A model generated the notes under the pieces. It was not told the origin of the DNA. It saw nothing but the letters and a program-made list of their open reading frames with translations, and did not search any database. 64,000 nt of DNA from Pseudomonas haemolytica (GTDB lineage Bacteria > Pseudomonadota > Gammaproteobacteria > Pseudomonadales > Pseudomonadaceae), in assembly GCF_009659625.1 (NCBI RefSeq), contig NZ_VOIW01000004.1, forward strand, positions 496,001 to 560,000, written 5' to 3'. Positions within the stretch are counted from its first letter, which is position 1; the number at the start of each line of letters is the position of its first letter. The position numbers and the translations under genes are program-made. Shown piece after piece: positions 1 to 9,272 of the stretch.

Positions 1-1
1 C

Positions 2-139
2 GTGATCCAGCCCAAGAGCAAAACCGACCCTCGGGTGATCAAGTTCGTCGATATCTACCAGCACTCGCCGGTAGTGCGCGCCGCTTTGGATAAATCCCTT
101 GGCAAGCTCTACCAAGTGGGCTGGGACGACAAAAAATGA
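2..139 (+). CDS. MetQ/NlpA-family substrate-binding lipoprotein, C-terminal fragment
   Basis: The window opens inside a reading frame that ends in the residues [13 protein letters not shown] and a TGA at 137-139. The tail [29 protein letters not shown] resembles the C-terminus of NlpA/MetQ lipoproteins, which deliver D- or L-methionine or related sulfur compounds to MetNI. The TGA overlaps the metN ATG (ATGA), so the binding protein, ATPase and permease are translationally coupled. Only 45 codons are visible; the lipobox and substrate site lie outside the window. The family call rests on this short tail plus the metNI context. Confidence 0.72.
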   Translation: MIQPKSKTDPRVIKFVDIYQHSPVVRAALDKSLGKLYQVGWDDKK

Positions 140-1251
140 CCGCCGCCAATGCCCAACTGCGCGACCTGGGTAATACGCTCAGGGACGCCGAGCAGACTGA
201 ACTGCACCCGGATCTCAACCGCGCCCATGTGCGTTTCATCAACCTGGGCAAGACCTACGACGGCACAGTGCACGCCCTGCAAGGCATCGACCTGGCGATC
301 CAGCGCGGCGAGGTGTTCGGCATCATCGGCCGCAGCGGCGCCGGCAAGTCGTCGCTGATTCGCACCATCAACCGCCTCGAGCAACCCAGCAGTGGGCGGG
401 TGCTGATCGATCAAGTGGACATCGGCAGCTTCGATGAAGACCACCTGGTGGCGCTGCGACGTCGCATTGGCATGATCTTCCAGCACTTCAACCTGATGTC
501 GGCCAAGACCGTGTGGCAGAACGTCGAGTTGCCGCTCAAGGTTGCCGGCGTACCCAAGCCCCAGCGCGAGCAAAAGGTGCGTGAGCTGCTGGAACTGGTG
601 GGTTTGCAGGACAAGCACGCGGCGTATCCGGCGCAGCTCTCCGGCGGGCAGAAACAGCGTGTCGGCATCGCCCGTTCACTGGTTCACGACCCCGAGATTC
701 TGCTGTGCGACGAGGCCACCTCGGCCCTCGACCCGGAAACCACCCAGTCGATTCTCGCCCTGCTGCGCGAGATCAACCAACGCCTGGGCCTCACCATCGT
801 GTTGATCACCCATGAGATGGCAGTGATCCGCGAAATCTGCGACCGCGTGGTGGTGCTGGAACACGGGCAAATCGTCGAGCAAGGCCCGGTGTGGCAAGTG
901 TTCGGCAACCCCCGGCATGAGGTCAGCAAGACCCTGCTCGCACCACTGCAACACGGCTTGCCGCCCGAGCTGCAAAATCGTCTGCAACCCGCCCAAACCT
1001 CGGCCGACGCGGCATTGGTGCTGCGCTTGCAGTTCACCGGCAGCGATACCGACGAGCCGGACCTCGCCGCGCTGTTCAGCGCCCTCGGCGGGCGCGTGCG
1101 CTTGCTGCAAGGCGGTGTGGAACGCATCCAGGGGCATGCCCTGGGGCAATTGCTGCTGGCGGTGAATGACTCGCCGCACAACGCCGAAGAGTTGCGCAAT
1201 CGCGCCGGGCGTTGGGCGCAACAGGTGGAGGTGCTCGGTTATGTGGTTTGA
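136..1251 (+). CDS. metN: Methionine import ATP-binding protein MetN
   Basis: ATPase of the MetNIQ importer, which energises methionine uptake at the inner membrane. The Walker A motif GRSGAGKS lies at about residues 65-72, the ABC signature LSGGQ at about 168-172, and Walker [13 protein letters not shown] at about 188-199. The C-terminal ~80 residues fit the NIL domain, which binds methionine and trans-inhibits transport in this family. At 371 residues it is about 30 longer than typical MetN, because of an N-terminal extension before the ABC fold begins near [13 protein letters not shown]. The start at 136 overlaps the preceding stop, and the 3' end overlaps metI. Substrate could also be another organosulfur compound, since Pseudomonas carries several such sets. 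Confidence 0.93.
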   Translation: MTAANAQLRDLGNTLRDAEQTELHPDLNRAHVRFINLGKTYDGTVHALQGIDLAIQRGEVFGIIGRSGAGKSSLIRTINRLEQPSSGRVLIDQVDIGSFDEDHLVALRRRIGMIFQHFNLMSAKTVWQNVELPLKVAGVPKPQREQKVRELLELVGLQDKHAAYPAQLSGGQKQRVGIARSLVHDPEILLCDEATSALDPETTQSILALLREINQRLGLTIVLITHEMAVIREICDRVVVLEHGQIVEQGPVWQVFGNPRHEVSKTLLAPLQHGLPPELQNRLQPAQTSADAALVLRLQFTGSDTDEPDLAALFSALGGRVRLLQGGVERIQGHALGQLLLAVNDSPHNAEELRNRAGRWAQQVEVLGYVV

Positions 1252-1885
1252 TCGTTTAGTGCAGGGCGCCATCGACACCTTGTTGATGGTCGGCGTGTCG
1301 TCGCTGATCGCATTGCTGGTGGGGATTCCGCTGGCGGTGTTCCTGGTCACCAGCGACAAGGGCGGCATCTATCAGGCGCCGGTCCTTAACCGCGCGCTGG
1401 GGGCGTTCGTGAATTTGTTTCGCTCCATTCCATTCCTGATCCTGATGGTGGCGCTGATCCCGTTTACCCGGCTGATCGTCGGCACCACCTATGGCGTGTG
1501 GGCAGCCGTGGTGCCGCTGACCATCGCCGCCACGCCGTTCTTTGCACGCATCGCCGAAGTCAGCCTGCGCGAGGTCGACCACGGCCTGATCGAAGCCGCG
1601 CAAGCCATGGGCTGCCGACGCTGGCACATCATCTGGCATGTGCTGTTGCCGGAAGCGCTGCCGGGGATCGTCGGCGGCTTCACCATCACCCTGGTGACCA
1701 TGATCAACTCATCGGCCATGGCCGGGGCAATTGGTGCCGGTGGGCTGGGCGATATTGCCTACCGCTATGGCTACCAGCGTTTTGACACGCAGATCATGCT
1801 CACGGTGATTGTGCTGTTGGTGGTCTTGGTCGCCGTGATTCAGCTCGGTGGGGACCGGTTGGCGCGGATGTTGAACAAGCGCTGA
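1241..1885 (+). CDS. metI: Methionine ABC transporter permease MetI
   Basis: Inner-membrane channel subunit paired with MetN. I place the start at ATG 1241 ([15 protein letters not shown]), giving 214 residues, close to the usual MetI length; a longer frame from 1166 would lie inside metN and adds no conserved sequence. There are five hydrophobic segments, and the EAA-type loop facing the ATPase is visible as [20 protein letters not shown] around residue 120. It overlaps metN by 11 bp, so the two are coupled. It ends 2 bp before the convergent stop of the next gene, leaving no room for an ordinary terminator. Confidence 0.93.
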   Translation: MWFDRLVQGAIDTLLMVGVSSLIALLVGIPLAVFLVTSDKGGIYQAPVLNRALGAFVNLFRSIPFLILMVALIPFTRLIVGTTYGVWAAVVPLTIAATPFFARIAEVSLREVDHGLIEAAQAMGCRRWHIIWHVLLPEALPGIVGGFTITLVTMINSSAMAGAIGAGGLGDIAYRYGYQRFDTQIMLTVIVLLVVLVAVIQLGGDRLARMLNKR

Positions 1886-1887
1886 GC

Positions 1888-2991
1888 TCACGGGCACTCA
1901 TCCAACTGGGCGACGCTGGCGTGTGGCACGAAGGTGATAGTTTTTTCCTTGGCCTGCCAGGGTCGCACGATATAGCTGCCGTCTGAGTCGGCCATTACCC
2001 GCAGCTTGACGCTGCGCTGCGGGTTATCGGCGTCCACCAGCACGCGGGGAACCTTGGCCTCACCGGTCCAGGTCATCAGCGTACAAACGCGCCCTCCCGA
2101 AGCGGAGCCTTGCAGCGGCAACCCACCCAATTTCGACCCGCTCGAGGGGATCAGCCCCAGGAAAACTATAAGCGCAAAGGCCGCCAGTGACGCGAACGCA
2201 ACCGGGTTCTTGTGATCCCGCATGCACACCACCAGACAGGCGCCACACCCCTGGACAAGGAACAGCACGACCAGTTCGGCAAACATGAACGGTGCAAAGA
2301 GCACTGCACTGTCGGAATACTCGCGGAAGGCGCGGGAGACCGGCACCGTCACCATCAGGATCACCAGCATCTGAACGACGCCGGCACCGACACTGGCCAG
2401 CCAGAATTCGCCGGACAGGTCACGCAGTGCAACCTGGGCGGGACGGGCACGAATGATGATGCCGACATAGGCCAGTACCGCCACCACGATCGCCACGATC
2501 CAGCTGATGGTCAGCAAGGGTCCACTTTCGGCGTTCACCGACAGGTACACGGCGGACATCCAGAAGATACCCATGACGACCAGGCTGGCAGCCCAGTGCA
2601 GCAATAACCGTCGGTGTTGGGCCGTCACTTGCGGCGACAGCGGGCTTAGATTGAGTTGATCACTGAGGCGCACGCCTGTGCTGTTCAAGCGCTTGAACAA
2701 GATGAACGTGGGGATCAGGATCGACGCGCCCATCATGCCGATCACGAACACCAACATGGCGAACATGGCCGGCAATGCGGTGAACGCAGCCGCCGACAAG
2801 ATACTCAGGGGTACTTTTTCCACCTGGATGTACTGGTACAAATACAAACCCGCCACTGACAGAATCCCCACCGTCAGCGGCCAGGCACGCTCATTGAGCC
2901 ACAGCAGCCCGTTGCTCAATTTCGTGGCGTATTGGTCCACCTTGTTCGCAGTGACTTTCTTACCTGCGAGTGGACGATTTTCCTCTTCCAT
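1888..2991 (-). CDS. Multipass inner-membrane protein of unknown function
   Basis: I do not recognise this 367-residue protein. The first ~35 residues are charged and cytoplasmic-looking. Hydrophobic segments follow at roughly 36-52, 65-95, 130-150, 160-182, 198-220, 230-255 and 265-280, suggesting six or seven membrane spans. The last ~85 residues are soluble and contain a single cysteine pair (VCTLMTW and the C-terminal DECP), compatible with a periplasmic domain. A GAGGG ribosome site lies 9 bases before ATG 2991. It converges on metI with a 2 bp gap and stands alone on its strand, so context gives no clue to its job. Confidence 0.75.
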   Translation of the reverse strand: MEEENRPLAGKKVTANKVDQYATKLSNGLLWLNERAWPLTVGILSVAGLYLYQYIQVEKVPLSILSAAAFTALPAMFAMLVFVIGMMGASILIPTFILFKRLNSTGVRLSDQLNLSPLSPQVTAQHRRLLLHWAASLVVMGIFWMSAVYLSVNAESGPLLTISWIVAIVVAVLAYVGIIIRARPAQVALRDLSGEFWLASVGAGVVQMLVILMVTVPVSRAFREYSDSAVLFAPFMFAELVVLFLVQGCGACLVVCMRDHKNPVAFASLAAFALIVFLGLIPSSGSKLGGLPLQGSASGGRVCTLMTWTGEAKVPRVLVDADNPQRSVKLRVMADSDGSYIVRPWQAKEKTITFVPHASVAQLDECP

Positions 2992-3175
2992 GGATTTACA
3001 GCCCTCTTTAATTAATTAAGGGCCGAATGTTACCCAGAGTCTGGCAACGCGGTATGTCAGATATCCACGGGACAAACACCATGAAAGACCCTACACCGAT
3101 TACACGTCTTTCAACGGCATGAGATGCGCCCTGAGGTATAGTCCGACGACCTCAACCGCAGCGGTGCGCCACGCC

Positions 3176-3802
3176 ATGAAACTCGCCCCCGACGACCTCG
3201 ACCAAATCACCGCCACCACCCTCGGCCATTACAACAAAGTGGCCGAAGACTTCCGTGACGGCACCCGCGATCACGATGTGAGCCAGAACATCGACGCGCT
3301 GCTGCGGCATATCCAGAGCTCGGCGCCCTTTACCGTGCTGGATTTCGGTTGCGGGCCGGGCCGGGATTTGCAGACCTTCACGCGCATGGGGCATATCGCC
3401 GTGGGGCTCGATGGCTCTGAGCGTTTCGCGCAAATGGCGCGGGAGGACAGCGGCTGTGAGGTGTTGCAGCAGGATTTTCTCAAGCTGGACCTGCCCGCCG
3501 AGCGCTTCGATGGGGTGTTTGCCAATGCGGTGCTGTTTCATATTCCCAAGCAGGAACTGCCGCGCATTCTCAAACAACTGCATGGCACGTTGAAGCCCGG
3601 GGGCGTGCTGTTCAGCTCCAACCCTCGGGGCGAAAACCAGGAAGGCTGGAATGGGCCACGGTATGGGGCCTATCACGACCTGCAGGCGTGGCGGGCGCTG
3701 CTGACTGAAGCGGGGTTTGAAGAGCTGGAGCATTACTACCGGCCTGCTGGGTTGCCGCGGGAGCAGCAGCCTTGGTTGGCGAGTGTGTGGCGCAAACTAT
3801 AG
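3176..3802 (+). CDS. Class I SAM-dependent methyltransferase
   Basis: Small-molecule type methyltransferase. Motif I, the SAM-binding glycine loop, is VLDFGCGPGRDL (about residues 52-63); the acidic motif II is VGLDGSERF about 20 residues later; and the post-motif segment FDGVFANAVLFHIP is typical of the Methyltransf_11/25 families. I prefer the start at ATG 3176 (MKLAPDDLDQI) over 3119, since the upstream 19 codons are not conserved-looking and neither site has a good ribosome site. The 208-residue size is normal. Substrate unknown; it is monocistronic, with a REP pair after it. Confidence 0.85.
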   Translation: MKLAPDDLDQITATTLGHYNKVAEDFRDGTRDHDVSQNIDALLRHIQSSAPFTVLDFGCGPGRDLQTFTRMGHIAVGLDGSERFAQMAREDSGCEVLQQDFLKLDLPAERFDGVFANAVLFHIPKQELPRILKQLHGTLKPGGVLFSSNPRGENQEGWNGPRYGAYHDLQAWRALLTEAGFEELEHYYRPAGLPREQQPWLASVWRKL

Positions 3803-3826
3803 ATCTGCGTTGTTTGGTCTGACGTC

Positions 3827-3892
3827 TTCGCGAGCCAGCCCGCTCCCACAGGGGAACGCATTCCAAATGTGGGAGCGGGCTTGCTCGCGAAG
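3827..3892. repeat. REP doublet (REPIN), GCGGGCTTGCTCGCGA type
   Basis: Two copies of the Pseudomonas REP palindrome in opposite orientation: TTCGCGAGCCAGCCCGCTCCCACA, a 17-base spacer, then the reverse complement ending TTGCTCGCGAAGG. One mismatch (C for A) breaks the left arm. It fills the gap between two convergent genes, where such hairpins can act as transcription or RNA-decay barriers. Confidence 0.85.
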
Positions 3893-3907
3893 GCCTCACT
3901 GGCACGA

Positions 3908-6103
3908 CTAATCCATCTGATACACCACCGGTTTTTCACCCGCCACCAACGCCGTCACGCTGTGCCCGGCATACCCGTGTTTTTCCCCAGCCGAAAAATT
4001 CGCCACCAACCGTGTCCCGTCGGCAAAGGTGGTTTCCTGCACCTGTTTGTCCGCTGTCAGCCAGCGAAAATCAGTCATTGCCTGGGTCGCCAAGCGCTGA
4101 TGCAGCGGCCGGAAAAACCGGTCCTGGCGTTGAATCACCGGCAAACGCTGCTTGAGTGTCGCAGCGCTGAGGTGATACAGCGGCGGCACGTTATAGAGCA
4201 GTTGGGTCAACTCATTCTCAACCTGCACATTGCTCAACTTCAGGCTATCGAACAGCCAATGGTGGGTGGTGATGACCGAACCGTGGAACACCGCCTGGTA
4301 CAACGGCAGGCGCATGCTCGGTTCGAAATACACCGTGCGAAACGGCTCTTTCAATGGCACGGGTTTGAAAAACACCGCCGGTTGCTCCGGCGGGTACCAG
4401 TTGCCGACGTAATAGGGCGACTGTTTGTCCTTGGTCATCTGACGGTCGCCCCAGCCAATCACTGGGGTCTGCATACCGTGGGCGAACAGGATGCCTTGAG
4501 CGGTGATCGCGTTGCCGTCTTCGGAACCCGCCGGCAGCTTGAGTACGCTGTTGAGCCAGCGGGAAGCGTCGATATTGCCTTCGGCGTTTTGCGCCTGGGT
4601 CATTGCGGCGCCGTCACGGTAGCTGTCGAAGACCATGCTGGTGGCGTAGGCATCGAGGAACCACGCATTGAACCCAGCCCTGGCTTGCACTGCCTTGGTT
4701 CGCGCCTCCAGCAGTGGCCGTACGCAGCGTGGGTCGGTGTAGTGGCCCGATTGCTGGAAACCCGTCTTGAGCGTGCCGTTTTTCAACACGATGGCGCAGT
4801 CACGATAGGCTTTGGCGCCAAGGTGAGCAGTGGTCCAGTCCGGGTTTTCAGTGGTGGATAACGCGGTTTCATAGGAATCGTACGGCGCCATCAGGTAGCC
4901 GGCGTTGACGCCCGCCTGAACCGCTTCGGGGTGCCAGAGGCCACCTTCCCACCCTTCGCCCAGGGTCAGTAGCAGGCGCTGGAGCCCAGCGTCTTGCAGC
5001 GACTTGAGGGTCTTGGCCGACAGGGTACTGCCCCAGGTTTCGGGGTTGTCACGCAAGGCGCCGGCAAACGCTGTGGCCAGTTTATGACGCAATGCGCCAT
5101 AACCCTCGGCAAGTTTGAGCATGTCCGGCTCGTCAGTGGCCTGCCAGGTTTGCCGGGCTTTTTTGTTGATCGCCGAGTTGACGCCGCGCAACAGCACGGT
5201 CTTTTGATAGCGGTCCAACGTGCCAGTTTGAGCCAGCACCTGCGCTGCCTCTTTGTCCAGCAAACCCATGAGTTCATGGCCGCGCAGCAACTTCAACAGC
5301 AGCGGCCAGTCGCGCACATCATCCAGCCCCAACAGGTCATTGCCCCACAGGTAGACATGGCTGGCACCCAGCAGTTTTTCAGCCTCTGGTGTTTGGCGCA
5401 GCTTATCCAGCAATGGCTCATAGCGCCCTTGCTCCACCAACCATTGACGATAACGTTTAGCCCCGGCCAATGGGTCGGCAGCGCCCAAGTGCAGACGCAA
5501 GGTCATCGGCGCCGAAGGCTCGAGGCGGGTGAATTCATGGGCCAAGGAAAGCGCCAGCCCTTCACCGTCGGCCGACCACTCCAAGCGGTTGTTGTAAGGG
5601 TTTGTCAGCAGCCAGTTCAAGGTAAAGCTGCCGTGATCCACACCCCATAACGGCAGGCTGAGGTCCTGCGTGGTGTTGACCTCGCCTTGCTCCAGCAAAA
5701 AGGTCTTCCATACGCCGTTGCCGGCGGGCACGTAATGCCCTTCGGCCAAGGGCCAGATCAAGCCTTGGCCCATGGCCGCGGCGGGCTGGCGCAGCAAGGG
5801 CAACTCACCCGGATCGCGTGCGTTGATGGTCAAGGAAAGGTCGCGCTGCTCAAGCCGCGCGGTCAAGCGATAGGCGCCGTTGTCCCATTGCCAAGAGGCC
5901 TGCTCAGCATCGGCCTGCATATCGGCGACGGCGTGTGCGGCCACACCGCTGGAGGCCTGCACCGAGGCCTCGCCCGCGGGCGTAACGCGCAGCGCCAACG
6001 TGGCGGGGTCGAGTTCGACGCGCCACCGCGCATTTTCCAGCACGGTGCCGGCGAAGAGTTGGGGAGACAGCAACAGGCAAAAAACCAGCACTAAACGGCG
6101 CAT
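3908..6103 (-). CDS. Secreted glycoside-hydrolase-like protein
   Basis: A 731-residue exported protein. I start it at ATG 6103, which gives a clean signal peptide MRRLVLVFCLLLSPQLFAG; the longer frame adds 17 non-signal residues. The N-terminal ~200 residues look beta-rich, as in carbohydrate-binding or super-sandwich domains of GH families acting on hexosamine polymers. The middle carries barrel-like stretches such as LLTLGEGWEGGLWHPEAV, GYLMAPYDSYETAL and FNAWFLDAYATSMVFDSY, whose acidic residues (D in FLDAY, D in APYDSY) are candidate catalytic or substrate residues. The exact GH family and substrate are not assignable by eye. It is monocistronic. Confidence 0.7.
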   Translation of the reverse strand: MRRLVLVFCLLLSPQLFAGTVLENARWRVELDPATLALRVTPAGEASVQASSGVAAHAVADMQADAEQASWQWDNGAYRLTARLEQRDLSLTINARDPGELPLLRQPAAAMGQGLIWPLAEGHYVPAGNGVWKTFLLEQGEVNTTQDLSLPLWGVDHGSFTLNWLLTNPYNNRLEWSADGEGLALSLAHEFTRLEPSAPMTLRLHLGAADPLAGAKRYRQWLVEQGRYEPLLDKLRQTPEAEKLLGASHVYLWGNDLLGLDDVRDWPLLLKLLRGHELMGLLDKEAAQVLAQTGTLDRYQKTVLLRGVNSAINKKARQTWQATDEPDMLKLAEGYGALRHKLATAFAGALRDNPETWGSTLSAKTLKSLQDAGLQRLLLTLGEGWEGGLWHPEAVQAGVNAGYLMAPYDSYETALSTTENPDWTTAHLGAKAYRDCAIVLKNGTLKTGFQQSGHYTDPRCVRPLLEARTKAVQARAGFNAWFLDAYATSMVFDSYRDGAAMTQAQNAEGNIDASRWLNSVLKLPAGSEDGNAITAQGILFAHGMQTPVIGWGDRQMTKDKQSPYYVGNWYPPEQPAVFFKPVPLKEPFRTVYFEPSMRLPLYQAVFHGSVITTHHWLFDSLKLSNVQVENELTQLLYNVPPLYHLSAATLKQRLPVIQRQDRFFRPLHQRLATQAMTDFRWLTADKQVQETTFADGTRLVANFSAGEKHGYAGHSVTALVAGEKPVVYQMD

Positions 6104-6224
6104 GACGTGGGCCTTCCAAACAAGATCAGGCCCGGAGGGTAAAACACTTAACACCGGTCGACTGTAGGGAAAGTGTTTCCAGGAACCTTCTTACATCCTT
6201 GCAAGAAGGCACCGATGGTCAGGT

Positions 6225-9200
6225 CTATTGTTTTTCCGGCTCACGAATCTTGTACCAGGCCACGTACAGGGCCGGCAAAAACAGCAGCGTCAGCAACGTC
6301 GCAATGATAATCCCGCCAATCATCGCGTAGGCCATCGGCCCCCAGAACACTTCGCGGGCAATGGGGATCATGCCCAGGCTCGCTGCGGCAGCCGTGAGCA
6401 GGATCGGCCGGCGGCGGTGCTCGGTGGCTTCCACCACCGCATCCCACGGCGTGTAGCCAGCCACTTCATACTCGTGGATCTGCGTCACCAGAATCACCGA
6501 GTTGCGGATGATGATGCCGATGAGCGCCAAGATACCCAGGATCGCGACAAAGCCCATGGGCGTGCCCGTGGGAATCAACGCCAGCACCACGCCGATCAGG
6601 CCCAGCGGCGCGACGCTCGCCACCAGGAACATCTTCTGCACGCTGTGCAACTGGATCATCAGAAAGGTCGCCATCAGGAACAGCATCAACGGCACCACCT
6701 TGGCGATAGGCCCCTGGGCCTTGCCGCTTTCTTCCACAGTGCCGCCAGTGGCGACTTTGTAGCCCACTGGCAAGTCAGCGCCGAACTTCTCGATGGTCGG
6801 TGCCAGTTGCTTGACCAAGTCCGTCGGCTGCATCTCATCGCGCACCGCCGCCTTGACGGTGATAGTCGGTTTGCGGTCGCGGCGCCACACCAGCGGCTGC
6901 TCCAGTTCGTAACGCACGGTGGCGAACGCCAGCAGCGGAATCGAAGTGCCGTTGGGCGTGACGATCTGCAGGTTCTGCAAGGTCTCCGGAGTGCCGCGTT
7001 CGGCATCTTCGGCGCGGCCGACCACGTTGATCAGGTAGATATCATCGTGCACCTGGGTCACCGAGGCGCCGCTGACCACGCTGTTCATTAACTGCGCCAC
7101 ATCTTCCGACGACAGCCCCAGTTGCCGCGCCTTGTCCTGGGCGATATCCACGCGCAGCACTTTGCCCGGTTCGTTCCAGTCGTAGATGATCTCGCCCAAG
7201 TGGGTGTTCTGGTCGAGCAAGGTGGCCAGTTCGATGGCGTGCTTGCGTACCTGATCAATGTCTTTGCCCGACACACGGTACTGAATCGGCCGCCCCACTG
7301 GCGGGCCCATTTCCAGCGGCTGCACGTAGCTGCCGATGCCGACAAAATCATCGCGCAGGCGCTGTTGCAGACGGGCGATCAAGGCACCGCGCTCTTCCAG
7401 GCCCTTACTCACAATGACGAGCTGCGCGTAGTACGGGTTTTCCAACTGCTGGTCCAGCGGCAGGTAGAAACGGATCGCGCCCTGGCCGATATAGGTGCTC
7501 CAGCGAGCAATGTCCGGATCGTCCTTGATGATCGCTTCCAGGCGATCGACAGCCTTGCGCGTCTCGTTGATCGAGGCGTTTTGCGGCAGGTTGAGGTCGA
7601 CGAGGATTTCCGGGCGATCCGACGACGGGAAGAACTGGTTCTGCACAAATTGCATGGAAAACACCGACGCCACGAACAGGCCCACGGTGATACCGATGGC
7701 CCACCAGCGGTTGCGCATCGCCCACAGCATGCCGCCGTTGAAGGCACGACCAATGCGCCCCGGCTCGGCATTGTGGGGTTTCACATTGGCGCTGAGGATA
7801 TGCACACCGATCACCGGCGCAAACAGCACCGCCACCACCCACGACACCAGCATCGCCACGGCGATCACCGCGAACAGCGTAAAGGTGTACTCACCCGCCG
7901 AACTGGCGTTGAGGCCAATGGGTACGAAGCCGGCCACAGTCACCAGGGTGCCGGTGAGCATCGGGAACGCCGTGGAGGTGTAGGCGTAGGTCGCCGCCTG
8001 TTCCTTGGTTTCGCCTTTTTCCAGGCGCGTGATCATCATCTCTACGGTGATCATCGCGTCATCCACCAGCAAGCCGAGGGCGATGATCAACGCGCCAAGT
8101 GACACACGCTGCATGGTGATGCCGCTGTACTCCATGAACACGAACACCAGCGCCAGCACCAGCGGAATCGAGCACGCCACCACCAATCCCGCGCGCATAC
8201 CCAGGCTGATAAAACTCACCACCAGCACGATGATCACCGCCTCGAACAGCGCACTGGTAAAGCCGCCGACGGCCTCTTCCACCACTTCGGCCTGGTCGGA
8301 AACCTTGTGCACGCCGACGCCCACCGGCAGGTCGGCGGTCAGTTCGTCCATGCGTTGGTGCAGGGCCTTGCCGAACGACTGGATATTGCCGCCCTTCTGC
8401 ATGGCGATGGCCAAGCCAATGGCGGGTTTGCCGTTGAAACGGAACATCGGCCGCGCCGGATCGACGTAACCACGGCTGATATCAGCAATGTCCGCCAACC
8501 GGTAGAAACGGTCATTGAGGCGCAGGTTGACGTTGGCCAGGTCTTTCTCCGAGGCGAACTGCCCGGAGGTGCGCACGGAGATGCGCTCCGGCCCGGCCTC
8601 GATCACCCCGGCGGGGGTCACGGCGTTTTGCGATTGCAGGCTTTGCACCACTTGGCGCTGATCAATGCCCAAGGCCGCGAGCTTGCGCGTGGAGAAATTC
8701 AGGTAGATCACTTCGTCCTGCTGGCCGATCATCTCGACCTTGCCCAGCCCTGGCACCGCACGAATCTCGGCGCGCACCTGCTCCACATAGTCACGCAATT
8801 GGCGCATCGACAAGCCGTCGCCGGTAAAGGCGTACACCGAGCCGAACACATCACCGAACTCATCGTTGAACGACGGCCCCTGCAAGCCCTGGGGGAAGGT
8901 GCCGCGAATGTCGTCGATCTTCTTGCGTACCTGGTACCAGATGTCCGGGATGGCCTTGGCGCTGGTAGTGTCCTTGAGGAACACGAATACCGTGGACTCG
9001 CCCGGCCGGGTGTAGCTTTTCACGTAGTCGAGGGAGTCCAGCTCTTCGAGTTTTTTCTCGATGCGGTCAGTCACCTGCTTGAGGGTTTCTTCCTGGGTCG
9101 CACCCGGCCAGCGAGTCTGGATGACCATGGTCTTGATGGTGAACGAGGGGTCTTCCTCGCGGCCCAGGTTCATGTACGAGAACACGCCCATCAGCAGCGC

Positions 9201-9272
9201 GACGAACATCAGGTACCAGACGAAGGACTGATGCTTGAGGGCCCAGTCGGATAAGTTGAAGCTCCCTTTCAT
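6225..9272 (-). CDS. triC: RND efflux pump inner-membrane transporter, TriC-like
   Basis: Proton-driven multidrug exporter of the resistance-nodulation-division family. At 1015 residues it has the usual twelve-helix plan: helix 1 at about 10-30, two large periplasmic loops (about 35-330 and 560-860), and helix 4 with the paired acidic residues in GLLVDDAMITVEMM that carry protons. The N-terminus MKGSFNLSDWALKHQSF and the co-transcription with two separate adaptor genes match TriC of P. aeruginosa TriABC-OpmH, the triclosan pump, from memory. The start overlaps the triB stop by 4 bp. No outer-membrane channel gene follows, as in triABC, which borrows OpmH. Confidence 0.85.
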   Translation of the reverse strand: MKGSFNLSDWALKHQSFVWYLMFVALLMGVFSYMNLGREEDPSFTIKTMVIQTRWPGATQEETLKQVTDRIEKKLEELDSLDYVKSYTRPGESTVFVFLKDTTSAKAIPDIWYQVRKKIDDIRGTFPQGLQGPSFNDEFGDVFGSVYAFTGDGLSMRQLRDYVEQVRAEIRAVPGLGKVEMIGQQDEVIYLNFSTRKLAALGIDQRQVVQSLQSQNAVTPAGVIEAGPERISVRTSGQFASEKDLANVNLRLNDRFYRLADIADISRGYVDPARPMFRFNGKPAIGLAIAMQKGGNIQSFGKALHQRMDELTADLPVGVGVHKVSDQAEVVEEAVGGFTSALFEAVIIVLVVSFISLGMRAGLVVACSIPLVLALVFVFMEYSGITMQRVSLGALIIALGLLVDDAMITVEMMITRLEKGETKEQAATYAYTSTAFPMLTGTLVTVAGFVPIGLNASSAGEYTFTLFAVIAVAMLVSWVVAVLFAPVIGVHILSANVKPHNAEPGRIGRAFNGGMLWAMRNRWWAIGITVGLFVASVFSMQFVQNQFFPSSDRPEILVDLNLPQNASINETRKAVDRLEAIIKDDPDIARWSTYIGQGAIRFYLPLDQQLENPYYAQLVIVSKGLEERGALIARLQQRLRDDFVGIGSYVQPLEMGPPVGRPIQYRVSGKDIDQVRKHAIELATLLDQNTHLGEIIYDWNEPGKVLRVDIAQDKARQLGLSSEDVAQLMNSVVSGASVTQVHDDIYLINVVGRAEDAERGTPETLQNLQIVTPNGTSIPLLAFATVRYELEQPLVWRRDRKPTITVKAAVRDEMQPTDLVKQLAPTIEKFGADLPVGYKVATGGTVEESGKAQGPIAKVVPLMLFLMATFLMIQLHSVQKMFLVASVAPLGLIGVVLALIPTGTPMGFVAILGILALIGIIIRNSVILVTQIHEYEVAGYTPWDAVVEATEHRRRPILLTAAAASLGMIPIAREVFWGPMAYAMIGGIIIATLLTLLFLPALYVAWYKIREPEKQ

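Noticed and set aside
1166..1240. Longer metI frame starting inside metN
   Set aside because: Adds 25 codons that run through metN coding sequence and resemble no MetI N-terminus; the ATG at 1241 fits the family length.
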